A stretch of DNA of 64,000 nucleotides from Spirosoma agri (GCF_010747415.1 NZ_JAAGNZ010000001.1:3162001-3226000); one strand, 5' to 3'. Shown: positions 34,716 through 44,312, numbered from the stretch's first letter. Translations and numbers: made by a program. Notes: generated by a model from the sequence alone, not told the origin.

Positions 34716-36347
34716 CTACGAGCCAAGTTTAGGCTCGACCCACAGGCTGGTCAGGCAGGCAACGAAAAGCAGTAACCACGCCCAGTTCGGAAGGCGGTTT
34801 TCCGTCTGCCAGGCTGCGATGATCCGCCCGGTTTGGTCCGTAGCGTGGGCTTCGGTATAGGCACGAACCAACTGGCTTTTGGCAATAGTCGGGAAGCTGT
34901 TTCCGTCAACGTAGGTCGCCAGTGAGTCCAGAATCGGAAACCAACCGGTTCGACTTTCCACAAACCGCCCTTCCGCCGATAACGCATTGATGGGCGAGTA
35001 CGTCAACGCCACGGTGTCGTTACTCAAGCGAGCCGTTGGGGGTCGTTTCGGTAGATTATTGACCCGAATTTCCGCACGAACGCCCGCAAAGACCGGTGCG
35101 TCGATTTCGGCACTGTTTATGGACGAAGGCTGAAGGCGGGCCAGAATAGCACTCCACACCCGGTTATAGGCCAGGCTGTCGCCACTGAGTTTCAGGGGAA
35201 ACGTTTCATTCAACAGGCTCACGCCAATTTTACCCGTAGTCTGCTGTATGGCAACCGGATAGCCCGGAATATCGGTCTGAATCGGCACGGGCGACAACGC
35301 GTACGGCAGCGCATTCAACCCATCGACAACCGGCAGCAGAGGCTCGTTCGACACCTTACGAACCTGCAATCGACTACCGAGCGCCTGGTTGATCAGTCGA
35401 CAGTCGGCTTCAGGATTAGTCAGGTTGATGAATAGAACGGCCTTTCCGTCGGCAACCGCCCGCTTGACTACTGCATTGGCCGCATTGCTCGGATCGGTGA
35501 TGATCACATCGGGTTTCGCCGAAGCCCGGTTGATCGTTAGTCGATTGCTCACATCCTTGGAAAGGGTGGCCGTAATCTGAACCGAGTTTCCGTTTTTACC
35601 CAACCAGTCCGCCAGCGTTTTACTTTCAAAATCAGGCGTCCCCAGGATGAATTGATACGCCAGTGGTTTCATGGGCCGGACAAAAAACCGAATGGTGTCC
35701 AGTGTCGTCTGGTTCAAAACCAGCTCAGTTTCGGTACGGCCCAGTGTGAACGCCGGAAACTGGAGCGTAAACGGCGATAGTCCTTCCGGCACGTCGACAC
35801 TATCGAGCGTCTGCCGGGCGTACATCAGCTTGATGCGCTGCTTCTTGGCCGACTGGATGGTGCCACTCACCTGCTGCATCTCTCCTTTCTGGACAATACC
35901 CTTCCAATGGATCGCCTGCACCTGGTCGGGGGTATGATAAGGCACCCAGCGCACCGCCTGCCGACTCAGCCGACTCAGCAGTTCAGGCGAAAAATCCTGT
36001 CCAACGAGCGTCACCGAATCGAACCGGTCGCCATTGAATGTCCGGGGGGTAATGACTTCGCGCAGGTTCAGGCTATCGCTGATCTTCTGCCGAAACGTAT
36101 CCGGAACCTCATTACCTGCCAGCAACGCATGGGTCGAGTTGGTCGATCGGGTCCAGGTCGGTTGCAGCACGTAGCCCAGCAGTATCAAACTCAGCAGCAC
36201 GTTCAGGACCAGCCGAACTGTTTTGCGTTGTGCCGTCAGCGATTCGTTACGCACGGTGAGCCACACCTGTACAATAACAAGGATGGCTACGAGTGCCAGA
36301 ATGAGCCAGTTAAGTGGGTCTGATCGGTCGAAATGGAATGAAATCAT
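34716..36347 (-). CDS. Membrane protein of the MoxR/Bat operon
   Basis: A 543-residue protein with two N-terminal helices (LILALVAILVIVQVWL; VLNVLLSLILLGYVL), a large domain and a C-terminal helix (WAWLLLFVACLTSLWV) followed by a short tail, EPKLGS. The middle part has vWA/glutamine-amidotransferase-like style (SVTLVGQDFSPELLSRL; VIITDPSNAANAVVKRAV), but no family was firmly recognised. It is last in the leftward operon and starts with a 4-bp overlap (ATGA) with the DUF4175 gene, so it belongs functionally to the MoxR-DUF58-BatA set, which is linked to envelope maintenance and stress tolerance in other bacteria. Confidence 0.8.
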   Translation of the reverse strand: MISFHFDRSDPLNWLILALVAILVIVQVWLTVRNESLTAQRKTVRLVLNVLLSLILLGYVLQPTWTRSTNSTHALLAGNEVPDTFRQKISDSLNLREVITPRTFNGDRFDSVTLVGQDFSPELLSRLSRQAVRWVPYHTPDQVQAIHWKGIVQKGEMQQVSGTIQSAKKQRIKLMYARQTLDSVDVPEGLSPFTLQFPAFTLGRTETELVLNQTTLDTIRFFVRPMKPLAYQFILGTPDFESKTLADWLGKNGNSVQITATLSKDVSNRLTINRASAKPDVIITDPSNAANAVVKRAVADGKAVLFINLTNPEADCRLINQALGSRLQVRKVSNEPLLPVVDGLNALPYALSPVPIQTDIPGYPVAIQQTTGKIGVSLLNETFPLKLSGDSLAYNRVWSAILARLQPSSINSAEIDAPVFAGVRAEIRVNNLPKRPPTARLSNDTVALTYSPINALSAEGRFVESRTGWFPILDSLATYVDGNSFPTIAKSQLVRAYTEAHATDQTGRIIAAWQTENRLPNWAWLLLFVACLTSLWVEPKLGS

Positions 36348-38584
36348 TGCAAATGGTGCCAGAATGACCGTTCAAGTTTTCGTTCACTGGTGTAGGACCG
36401 GCTGGTTTGCCGTGTCGTTCCGGCCAGCGCGTACAGTTTGGTCTTCAGTTGTTTTTTATCTGCGTCGGTAAGCGGTTTACCCCCCGCCAGTTTCTGCAAG
36501 CCCGTCAACACGGACCAGTTTGTCAGACCGCTGTTTACGACACCGTCGGCCAGCGCATTTCCCAGTTGCTGCACCGTCTGCCGCTGCGCCGGACTAAGTT
36601 TTTCCAGCGACAAAAAGCCCAGTACTTCGCCCACCAGCAGGTCAAGCCGGGTTTGATCATACGTTCGGTGCTGCGTAGCACTGGCGTTCACGTTTTTCAG
36701 TTCACCCGTCAGGCGGGTTTCCAGCTCTTTGATCGGGGGTGGGTCGAAGCCGGTTTTCTTGACGAACGAACGCGCTTTTTGCTGCGATAACTTCAGGTAT
36801 TCCAGTGCTTTTTTCTCGAACGGCAACGCTTTTTCGGGTTCGTAGAGTCGCAGGTGTAGCTCCGACTGCCACATCTGCTCCAGTGCCATTTTCAACAGGC
36901 TGCGGGTCGATTGCTCGTGGAACGTGTTCGTTTCGGCATCGTCGTGGTTGTGAACGTACTGCTCCATCAGCGCGGCCAGCGGATCTTTCCCATCGTCGGC
37001 ATGACCGCCCCCGCCGTGGTTGTGTCCGTCATCGGCACTGTGCGCTTCCGGCTGGGGCGCTGCGGTGTGTTCACCCTCACCCTCATCGTGTTTGTGCATA
37101 TACGCCTGGATGGCGGCCATACCAGACACCACCGCGCCGTCGCTGTTGGTCGGTAAGGGCGGAGGGCCACCGCCACCGATGGATTTCTCAAACTCCTCAC
37201 CCAAAAACTGGCCGTAACGCAGTCGCAGGGCTTTCTGGTCGAACCCGATTTCGTTGGAGGTGCTCTTGAACGTATGGCTATTGCCCTGCGTTTTGCGTTT
37301 GGCAATCAGCCGTTCCGTGTCGATGATGATCTGCCGCTGGCTCCGGAAGTACTCGGGCATAATGTTCACGGCCATTGTTGCCAGTTGCCCTTCTTCTACG
37401 TTCGTCGTGTCTTTGTAAACCAGGAAATAGGTATCCGATTTGGTGTAATTAGGCTCCGGCTGCCGATTGTCGAAAGCGGCCCAGTAGTAGTACAGTTCAT
37501 CGCCGGGCGTGAAATTCAGGGCTTTCAGATCGATCTGCTTAGTCAGCCTAGCTTCCTTGAAATTAGTCCTTTCCAGCGGCATCTTCACCTCCCGGAACTT
37601 GACATTCTCACCCGATCCACGCGCCAAAGTGGCCACGATGAACGCCTGCGACACGGTAAAATCATCGGAGATCGTCGCCGACAGACCAATCGTTTTCGGG
37701 TCTTTCAGGTAATGGTATCGGTAGAGTTCCTTTGACTCGGGAACGATTTTCGGGGCCAGATCGGGTTGGGCTTCAAGCCGGTAAAAATCGGATTGATAGA
37801 CCAGCGAATCGTTCCCCTTCAGGCCCGACCAGTAGGCTTTAATGGCGTACAAGCCCGAACTGATCAGGCGATCCTCGTACGTAAATCCGTTGCCCGACGG
37901 TTTGAACCGAACCTCAACACCCCGATTACTCACCAGCCGAACCGACAGATTCCGCGTATCGCTGAAGACTAGCTGCCACGTCAGCCTAGAGCCATTGACG
38001 GCCGACGCGTTCAAATCGGAGGACGACCGGACTGGCAGTCGGGTGTAGGCAGGTGGCTGAATGCGCAACTGAGCCGACCGAAACGAGGGCGCAACTGGCT
38101 TTTCTACCGATGCCACCGCAGCCGTTTCCCTACGCTGTTCGGGGGGCACTGCTGCCGGACGTTGTAGCAGTGGATAGCCGACATGAATACCCACCGCCAC
38201 CAACAGCACGAAGCCGTATAGACCCAGCTGCGAAAAAATAACCGTGGGTATCCGGGCTTCCCGAATGCGGTCGTAGAGCCGCTCCAACTGGAGTTGTTCG
38301 GCCACGTTAAGCGGCTCTTTATCCAGCAACGGCAGACTATATTCGGCATCGCCAACCGTCTGGTGAATCAGTCTAATAGCCTGCGGTTTCTTGTTCTGGT
38401 AGAGCTTCGCCAGATAGATGCCTACGCCCAATCCCACCAAACCAGCCAGTGAAGCCAGCGGGATCGACCGGGTAAACGTAATGGTGATAATATAGGCCGA
38501 AGCAGCCAGCACCAGACTGCGCAACAGGCCATTGGCGTACAGCTGGGTGCTGACCGATGCGAGGACTTTTTTGGGATCTGTCAT
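36344..38584 (-). CDS. DUF4175-like membrane protein with histidine-rich segment
   Basis: A 746-residue protein with paired N-terminal helices (AYIITITFTRSIPL; ASLAGLVGLGVGIYLA) and another at about 120-140 (LYGFVLLVAVGIHVGY). A long periplasmic part with beta-rich and coiled helical regions follows, ending SYTSERKLERSFWHHLQ. It is recognised as the DUF4175-type protein that sits after BatA in Bacteroidota. A stretch encoded at about 36940-37100 is unusually rich in His, Asp, Glu and Gly (HDEGEGEHTAAPQPEAH; DDGHNHGGGGHADDG). It overlaps both neighbours by 4 bp, indicating coupled translation. Confidence 0.82.
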   Translation of the reverse strand: MTDPKKVLASVSTQLYANGLLRSLVLAASAYIITITFTRSIPLASLAGLVGLGVGIYLAKLYQNKKPQAIRLIHQTVGDAEYSLPLLDKEPLNVAEQLQLERLYDRIREARIPTVIFSQLGLYGFVLLVAVGIHVGYPLLQRPAAVPPEQRRETAAVASVEKPVAPSFRSAQLRIQPPAYTRLPVRSSSDLNASAVNGSRLTWQLVFSDTRNLSVRLVSNRGVEVRFKPSGNGFTYEDRLISSGLYAIKAYWSGLKGNDSLVYQSDFYRLEAQPDLAPKIVPESKELYRYHYLKDPKTIGLSATISDDFTVSQAFIVATLARGSGENVKFREVKMPLERTNFKEARLTKQIDLKALNFTPGDELYYYWAAFDNRQPEPNYTKSDTYFLVYKDTTNVEEGQLATMAVNIMPEYFRSQRQIIIDTERLIAKRKTQGNSHTFKSTSNEIGFDQKALRLRYGQFLGEEFEKSIGGGGPPPLPTNSDGAVVSGMAAIQAYMHKHDEGEGEHTAAPQPEAHSADDGHNHGGGGHADDGKDPLAALMEQYVHNHDDAETNTFHEQSTRSLLKMALEQMWQSELHLRLYEPEKALPFEKKALEYLKLSQQKARSFVKKTGFDPPPIKELETRLTGELKNVNASATQHRTYDQTRLDLLVGEVLGFLSLEKLSPAQRQTVQQLGNALADGVVNSGLTNWSVLTGLQKLAGGKPLTDADKKQLKTKLYALAGTTRQTSRSYTSERKLERSFWHHLQ

Positions 38585-39768
38585 GCGTTCTTGGTTAATG
38601 CGATCCAGCGTTCGGCGATGAGCAGGACGACAAATAGCAATAGAATTGCGTTATGGACCACGGTTTGCGGTTTGTGGTCGGACCGGCTCGACACGACGAA
38701 CAATGCGTTTAGCTCCTGCTGACTAAGCGGTAATGAACTGGCCTGCAAGCCATAATGCTGAATCAACTGCTCCCCCAGCCATTCGGGCAATTGTCCGTTT
38801 GCCACCCGCTCATCCGTTTGTGGCGTAAACGAGTAGGGATAATACAGCACGTTAGGCACTACCGGATAACCCGATTTACCCGAAACGATGTATAGCGTTT
38901 GACCAGCGGGCTTAGCCGGTTCCTGATCGGTCAGCACCCAGTCATAGGTAGTCGATGCGATCTTGTTATGGTCGATCACCAGATCCAGATCATACACGTC
39001 GGACAGGGCTTTCAGCGCGGCTTCGACCGTCTGCTGTTCGCGTTTAGTTCGGTAATCGAGCAGTACGGTCAATCGCCCGCTATGCGCGGCTGCCGACTGA
39101 AAAACAATGGCCGGATCGGGGCCTTCCCCGCTCGTCAGTCGCCCCGCCTGATTGATGAACAACCGTTTGTTGCCTTTCGTCGCCAGGTAGGCACGCGGTT
39201 TCCGGGTTGAATCAGCGAGGGCATGTACATGATACTGAGATGGCACGTAAATCGACGGCACCGTAGCCAGTGCTTCGTTATTCAGCACGTACAGGTGTAG
39301 CTCAGTATTTTCCTGACGCAGCTTGTCGATGGCCGATTGAAGCAGCAAGGGGGTGAACGTCTGTTTGTCGGGCAGTTCACCGGGCTTCTCGACGGATGCG
39401 GCCATTTCGTTGATCCAGTACAGCTTCTCCCCTCGTTTGGCGGCCTCTTCCAGTTCAAACCGAAAATTGGTAGTCACCAGTGCGCTGGGCTGAATGAGAT
39501 GAATAGCCTGATGATCGGCTTTGGTTTTCAGCGTCAGCACGGGCTGGCTCAACAAAAACGCCAGTACAACCAACAACAGACACCGCAGAACCAACAGAAG
39601 CAGGTTGTCGAGTTTGAGACCGCGCTGCTGTTGCTGGTCCTTCTCCACCAGCCATTGCGTAGCAGCCCACGCCAATGGTTTCCCTTTTTTCTGATGCCAG
39701 AAATGGATGATAATCGGAATCATTACCGCCAGCGCACCCCACAGTAAATACGGTTCTACGAAAGTCAT
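38581..39768 (-). CDS. BatA-domain membrane protein
   Basis: A 395-residue protein opening with the BatA N-terminal signature: FVEPYLLWGALAVMIPIIIH, a short loop with KKGKPLAWAATQWL, and a second helix LLLLVLRCLLLVVLAFLL. A long soluble periplasmic segment and a C-terminal helix (AILLLFVVLLIAERWIAL) follow. The central vWA metal motif of full BatA is not evident, so this is the short Bacteroidota version. It is fourth of six genes in the operon, with a 4-bp overlap into the DUF4175-like gene. It probably acts with the MoxR ATPase in envelope stress tolerance. Confidence 0.86.
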   Translation of the reverse strand: MTFVEPYLLWGALAVMIPIIIHFWHQKKGKPLAWAATQWLVEKDQQQQRGLKLDNLLLLVLRCLLLVVLAFLLSQPVLTLKTKADHQAIHLIQPSALVTTNFRFELEEAAKRGEKLYWINEMAASVEKPGELPDKQTFTPLLLQSAIDKLRQENTELHLYVLNNEALATVPSIYVPSQYHVHALADSTRKPRAYLATKGNKRLFINQAGRLTSGEGPDPAIVFQSAAAHSGRLTVLLDYRTKREQQTVEAALKALSDVYDLDLVIDHNKIASTTYDWVLTDQEPAKPAGQTLYIVSGKSGYPVVPNVLYYPYSFTPQTDERVANGQLPEWLGEQLIQHYGLQASSLPLSQQELNALFVVSSRSDHKPQTVVHNAILLLFVVLLIAERWIALTKNA

Positions 39769-39856
39769 TTATCAGTTCGATGATGAGTATAGGACGTTGG
39801 ATCTGCATTCGGGAGGTTAGCCATAAAGGCCAACGCTCCCTATTCAGCATCCATTA

Positions 39857-40723
39857 TCATAATCGTTTGCCGGTTAGAAATCCAGTCAACACCTGGCCGA
39901 TCGGGTCGCTTAACCGAACACGAATGAGCCGAACGTGCGGAATCCGCAGGGCGTCATCGAGTTTCGCCAGGTAATCGACAGCCGCCTGCCGAACGGTGTC
40001 CCGAACCGCATCCGCCTGAAGCTCGATCTCGCGGCCTGTTTCCAAATCCTGAAATCGGTAGAAGCCACTCAGGTTAAAGTCAAGTTCCTGATCACCCAGG
40101 ATCTGAAAAATCACAATCTCCCGACGCGGTCCGGCCACGCTCCGGATCAGGTGGAGCCACTCATCGCCCACCTGCAAAAAGTCCGATACTATAATCAGCA
40201 GCTCGGCCTGTTTACGGCTAAACTCCGGAAACGAGGGTTGGTTGATTGTCCACGCGCCCGACGCTTCAGCGGCTTCCATCGTTCCTACGATTTTCAGAAA
40301 GGCCTGCTTGCCCGCCGGGACCAGGGGTTGCACGACGCCGTTTTGCAGGCCGTATAAACTCAACTGGTCATTTTGCCGGTAGCCCAGATACGCCAGCGAC
40401 GCCAGCAGAATTTTAGCGTAATTCAACCGGCTGACACCCGCTTCGGCGTAGTTCATCGACCCCGACAGATCCAGCAGTAGCCGGACTTGTTGGTTACTCT
40501 CCGTGGCCGATTCTCGAACCAGGTACTGCGCACTCCGGGCAAACAGTTTCCAGTCGATGCGCTTGGGATCGTCGCCGGGTTCGTAATGCCGATACTGTTC
40601 GAATTCCGTTCCGACACCCGACCGTCGACTCGTCTGAATACCCAGCATCAGCTCATCACTGACAAGTTTGCTGGCCAGTTGGAGGTTATTTAATCGGATT
40701 AGATCAGCGGTTAATGTAGCCAT
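39857..40723 (-). CDS. DUF58 domain protein
   Basis: A 288-residue soluble DUF58 protein. The signature YEPGDDPKRIDWKLFARS is followed by a vWA-like metal site LLLDLSGSMNY (DxSxS). This family almost always sits next to a MoxR ATPase, as here, and is thought to be its client or partner in assembling or activating metal- or membrane-linked complexes. The start is ATG. The MoxR gene is 158 bp upstream and the BatA-type gene 88 bp downstream. Confidence 0.92.
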   Translation of the reverse strand: MATLTADLIRLNNLQLASKLVSDELMLGIQTSRRSGVGTEFEQYRHYEPGDDPKRIDWKLFARSAQYLVRESATESNQQVRLLLDLSGSMNYAEAGVSRLNYAKILLASLAYLGYRQNDQLSLYGLQNGVVQPLVPAGKQAFLKIVGTMEAAEASGAWTINQPSFPEFSRKQAELLIIVSDFLQVGDEWLHLIRSVAGPRREIVIFQILGDQELDFNLSGFYRFQDLETGREIELQADAVRDTVRQAAVDYLAKLDDALRIPHVRLIRVRLSDPIGQVLTGFLTGKRL

Positions 40724-40881
40724 TGGTCATGAACAGAGAGGAACCGCACTTGCGGCTCGTTGAGCGTACAGCACGGGGAAGAAACCAGCCGTGCCCCTCT
40801 CGATGGTTGTCGGATTATGCCCATACAGGTCGTACGAAGAACACGCAAACGGATCTGCGGTACTCTCGACGAGGCTGTAGT

Positions 40882-41865
40882 CTATTTTACGCTTTTGAGA
40901 AGTTCGGTAATCACCTTATCCGTCGTAATTCCTTCCGAGTCGGCACGAAAATTCAGCGCAATTCGATGGCGAAACACGGGATAGGCCAAGGTCTGAATAT
41001 CGTCAGGGATGACCGAGAACCGCTCATTCAGCACCGCGCGGGCTTTGGCACACAACACCAGCGCCTGACCGGCACGTGGCCCGGCACCCCATTCGCACCA
41101 CTGCTTCACGAAAGCCGATGGCGTATCCTGGGGGCGCGTGGCCCGAACAAGCCGGTTGATGTATTCGATCAGTTCGTCGCTGATGTGGACTTGCCGGGTC
41201 AGGCTTTGCAGATTCAGGATGTCTTCGTCGGAGAGTACCGTTTTCAGCACGGGGCGGTTTGTTCCCGTCGTACTTTTCAGGACGATAAGCTCTTCCTGTT
41301 CCGTTGGGTAACTTAGCTTGATGTAGAGCAGAAACCGGTCGAGCTGGGCTTCGGGCAACGGATACGTACCCGCCTGTTCGATGGGGTTCTGGGTAGCGAT
41401 GATCAGGAATGGGCGCGGCAGCGGGTAGTCATTACCGCCGTAGGTCACCTTGTATTCCTGCATCGCTTCGAGCATAGCCGCCTGCGTTTTGGGCGGAGTC
41501 CGGTTGATCTCATCGGCCAGTACGACGTTGGCAAACAGGGGTCCTTTGTTGAACTGGAAGAATTTCTTACCCGTTTCGTGGTCTTCTTCCAGAATCTCCG
41601 TACCGACAATATCGCCGGGCATCAGATCGGGCGTGAACTGAATCCGCTTGAAGCGCATAGCCAAGGCATCCGACATCGTCTTGACCATCAATGTTTTGGC
41701 AAGACCCGGCACGCCTTCCAACAAGCAGTGACCACCCGCCAGAAGCGCAATCAGCACTTCATTGATAACGTCCTGTTGTCCGATGATCACTTTGCCAATC
41801 TCGTTTCGTAGCTGGGGCAGTTGCGCTACCAGCGTTTTGTATTTGGTTAGGTCTGTTGATTCCAA
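40882..41865 (-). CDS. MoxR-family AAA+ ATPase
   Basis: A 327-residue MoxR AAA+ protein: Walker A LEGVPGLAKTLM, Walker B VVLADEINRTPPKTQAAMLEAM, sensor-1 ATQNPIEQAGTYPLPEAQLDRF. MoxR ATPases act as chaperones that mature or activate partner proteins, commonly DUF58/vWA proteins, which follow in this operon. The start is TTG at 41865, giving the normal N-terminus ESTDLTKYKTLVAQL; no ATG is in frame just upstream. DUF4159 precedes it with a 109-bp gap containing short tandem repeats. Confidence 0.93.
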   Translation of the reverse strand: MESTDLTKYKTLVAQLPQLRNEIGKVIIGQQDVINEVLIALLAGGHCLLEGVPGLAKTLMVKTMSDALAMRFKRIQFTPDLMPGDIVGTEILEEDHETGKKFFQFNKGPLFANVVLADEINRTPPKTQAAMLEAMQEYKVTYGGNDYPLPRPFLIIATQNPIEQAGTYPLPEAQLDRFLLYIKLSYPTEQEELIVLKSTTGTNRPVLKTVLSDEDILNLQSLTRQVHISDELIEYINRLVRATRPQDTPSAFVKQWCEWGAGPRAGQALVLCAKARAVLNERFSVIPDDIQTLAYPVFRHRIALNFRADSEGITTDKVITELLKSVK

Positions 41866-41893
41866 AATTGTATGGTTCAGGTTGTAGAGCGGG

Positions 41894-41938
41894 GTGTATT
41901 ATGTACGATACGGGTTGTATTACGTACGGATTACGGGG
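41894..41938. repeat. Two imperfect tandem repeats before the MoxR gene
   Basis: GTGTATTATGTACGATACGG (41894-41913) is followed directly by the related TTGTATTACGTACGGATTAC (41915-41934). Both contain the palindrome GTAC in a TA(T/C)GTACG context. They lie 29-73 bp upstream of the MoxR start, between it and the DUF4159 gene, and could be a regulatory site or a degenerate repeat. Confidence 0.4.
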
Positions 41939-41974
41939 TTGGGCTGTACATCATATACTATAGGCCCATATCAC

Positions 41975-42637
41975 TCATGCTGTCAGCGCGTAGGTTATGA
42001 TGTTTATGCCAAACTTCGTATTATCTTCGGCCAGAAAACGCTTGTTTCGAAAGTCGTAATCCCACTCGCAGCCGTAATCCTTGTTACTGTATAACACGGC
42101 GATTCGACCGTTGATGGTGATGGCTTTGAGGTAATCATGCACGAGGTCATCGCCCCAGCCGTTCAGCTCGAATGAGGTGGTCGGCGGCCCTTCTTCAAAT
42201 TTGAAAAAGCAGGTGTAGAGCGGATGATTGTTCGGGATCTTCTGGAGTGCTTTCGGTCCAAACGTACGAGCCATTTCCTGCTCGAAGGATCGGGCAAAGA
42301 GCGCATCAATGTCGTGGTTGCAATCATCGACGAACACAAAGCCCCCGTTCTGAACGTACCGCTTGAAATGTTCCCGCTCCTGCGCCGAAAACTCGACCAG
42401 CTTATGCCCACTCAGGTAACAGAATGGACTTTTGAACAGATCAGGTGTGCTCAGTTGCACCACTTTTTCCTTCTGATCAACCGGAATAGTCGTGTACTCT
42501 ACCAATGAATGCAGTAGGTTGGACGGCATTCGCTGGTCAGTATCCCAGTCGCCGGAGGTATATTGAAGTCGGGTGAAAATAAACGGTTTCAAACGTGGTT
42601 TGTTGAGAGAAGTCTTTGAGTTGGGTCCTGCCGTCAA
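41975..42637 (-). CDS. DUF4159 domain protein
   Basis: A 220-residue DUF4159-type protein: FTRLQYTSGDWDTD at the start, YLSGHKLVEFSAQEREHFKRY and GGFVFVDDCNHDIDALF in the middle, IAVLYSNKDYGCEWDYDF near the end. The fold is related to glutamine-amidotransferase-like domains, without a clear catalytic triad. In Bacteroidota it regularly precedes MoxR and DUF58 genes, as here. No signal peptide is visible in the assigned frame. The start is uncertain: the frame opens at a TTG (42637), and the first ATG would remove the conserved N-terminus. Confidence 0.85.
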   Translation of the reverse strand: MTAGPNSKTSLNKPRLKPFIFTRLQYTSGDWDTDQRMPSNLLHSLVEYTTIPVDQKEKVVQLSTPDLFKSPFCYLSGHKLVEFSAQEREHFKRYVQNGGFVFVDDCNHDIDALFARSFEQEMARTFGPKALQKIPNNHPLYTCFFKFEEGPPTTSFELNGWGDDLVHDYLKAITINGRIAVLYSNKDYGCEWDYDFRNKRFLAEDNTKFGINIITYALTA

Positions 42638-42974
42638 ACGTGGGCAAGGAACACTACCGTATTTTTACGCTGTCGATTCGCATCAGCCTGCTAATTAATT
42701 TGGCCTTGGTAGACTCTGACAAGGCGACAAGGCCGCTTTCGAGTCTATTCAGCAACGTTTATCGACTGATGAAGTTACGAAAATTTCGTTGGAGTCGGGT
42801 TTGCCACCTCAACTCCAACGAAAAAGCAAACTATTTCCGGTTCACGTCCAACAAAGTTGCGAACCTAGCGGCATGAACACCGGTCAGGCACTTGAACATC
42901 CTTATTTTTACCCGAAAACTTTCCAGAAAGTCGGTACGGGAAGCGGACGATAAGCATCCGGAAGAATCAAAACT
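42638..42974. other. Intergenic region between TldE and DUF4159 genes
   Basis: A 337-bp gap between the end of the TldD/TldE array and the start of the MoxR operon, both leftward. Apart from the hairpin at 42784-42823, nothing coding was recognised. The promoter for the DUF4159-MoxR operon is expected in its left part. Confidence 0.5.
42784..42823. terminator. Hairpin closing the TldD/TldE array
   Basis: Perfect 12-bp arms TTTCGTTGGAGT (42784-42795) and ACTCCAACGAAA (42812-42823) with a 16-base loop. It lies downstream of the last TldE gene on the minus strand and is a likely terminator. Confidence 0.65.
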
Positions 42975-44312
42975 CTATACCGCGTCCGACAAACTCGTGA
43001 ACGTAAATTCGCGAATTTTCATGGGAGGCACTAAGTAATTCTGATCGGTTTCCGTACTTACGACGCGCTCGGGTTTACCCAGCGATTCCAGGTTGTTAAG
43101 CATGATGATCGGGCTTTCATTGAACCGAAAATTCTTGACCGGGTGCTTGATTTTACCGTTTTCGATGTAGAACGTGCCGTCGCGGGTGAGGCCCGTCAGG
43201 AGGATGGTTTGCGGGTCTACTTCGCGGATGTACCAGAGTTTCGTAACCAGAATCCCGCGCTGGGTTGACTTGATCATTTCCTCCAGCGACGCGTTGCCAC
43301 CCAGCATGATTACGTTGTTAGGCCCTGGAATGGCTTTTTTGCCGGTCTTCTGCGCCCAGTAGCGGGAATACGACAGATTTTTGACCACGCCTTTTTCGAT
43401 CCACATCGTTTTCTCCTGCGGACGGCCGTCCCCCGACCAGGGCGATGCGGGCAATTCAGCGTTCGTCGGATCGGAATAGATCGTTACGCGTTCGTCGACA
43501 ATTTTATCGCCTAATCGCGATTTGCCCCCCACTTTGCTGAAGTACGACCGGCCTTCATCGGCACTGCGGGCGTCCAAATTGAAATAGATATTCTCCAGCA
43601 GGACGGCCGCGGCTGTGGGTTCCAGAATAACGGTGTATTTACCCGGCTCAATCGCCCGCGCTTCGGCCGAGCCCTGTGCTTTCTGGATGGCAATGCGCGT
43701 AGCCGCAGCGGTGTCTAATTTCGTAAAGTCCGTGTAACCACGAGCGACATAGCCGGACCCTTTCCCATCGTCGGTGCGGACGGTAAGTGAGAAGTTGACA
43801 TTCGTGCTGGGGTAATACGCGAACAACCCTTTGGAGTTCATCATCGCGGTATAGCCATGAGAATCCTGCAAAAAGCCAGCCGCTGTCAGTTTCTGATCAC
43901 GCGACAGTTGCAGACTTTTGGCAACGGCATCGGCCCGCGTATCGGGGGTGATGTTGGCCGTTGCGTCCGTAAATCCAGTCGCTTTCAGGTATTGCTGAGG
44001 ACCCAGCACACCCACGTGTTCCGGATTTTCGGGGGCAAGCCGAGCCAGCTCCTCGGCCCGACGAACCACTTTTTCGAGCGACGCATCGTCGAATTCGTCG
44101 ATGGTAGCCGTACCTACTTTTTTACCAAACGCAGACTGAACCTGTAAATTCTGGTTTGTCGTGGAGCCGCTGGTTGATACCTCATTACGAGCGTACCGTA
44201 AATTGCCGCGTTCTTCGCCGAGAATATTGACTTCGCATTCGTCCGCCTTTGAGTAGCTCAGAACTTTGGTAAGCAGTGCCTTGGCTTCTGCTTCGGTGAG
44301 TATGATTGCCAT
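42975..44312 (-). CDS. tldE: TldE/PmbA-type protein, pair 1
   Basis: A 445-residue TldD/PmbA-family protein without the HExxxH metal site, hence the non-catalytic TldE/PmbA partner. Typical parts are AILTEAEAKALLTKVLSYSK at the N-terminus, RNEVSTSGSTTNQNLQV, GSGYVARGYTDF and the ending FRFNESPIIMLNNLESLG. TldE pairs with TldD to make a protease that unfolds and cleaves small peptides, for example in microcin or antitoxin processing. It has no signal peptide. It lacks the glycine-rich insert of its two paralogues (here only PWSGDGRPQEK). The start is ATG, 8 bp after the end of its TldD partner. Confidence 0.92.
   Translation of the reverse strand: MAIILTEAEAKALLTKVLSYSKADECEVNILGEERGNLRYARNEVSTSGSTTNQNLQVQSAFGKKVGTATIDEFDDASLEKVVRRAEELARLAPENPEHVGVLGPQQYLKATGFTDATANITPDTRADAVAKSLQLSRDQKLTAAGFLQDSHGYTAMMNSKGLFAYYPSTNVNFSLTVRTDDGKGSGYVARGYTDFTKLDTAAATRIAIQKAQGSAEARAIEPGKYTVILEPTAAAVLLENIYFNLDARSADEGRSYFSKVGGKSRLGDKIVDERVTIYSDPTNAELPASPWSGDGRPQEKTMWIEKGVVKNLSYSRYWAQKTGKKAIPGPNNVIMLGGNASLEEMIKSTQRGILVTKLWYIREVDPQTILLTGLTRDGTFYIENGKIKHPVKNFRFNESPIIMLNNLESLGKPERVVSTETDQNYLVPPMKIREFTFTSLSDAV

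Noticed and set aside
40724-40881. Possible small gene between DUF58 and MoxR genes
   Set aside because: Only overlapping shadow frames are present; no start or coding signal was convincing.
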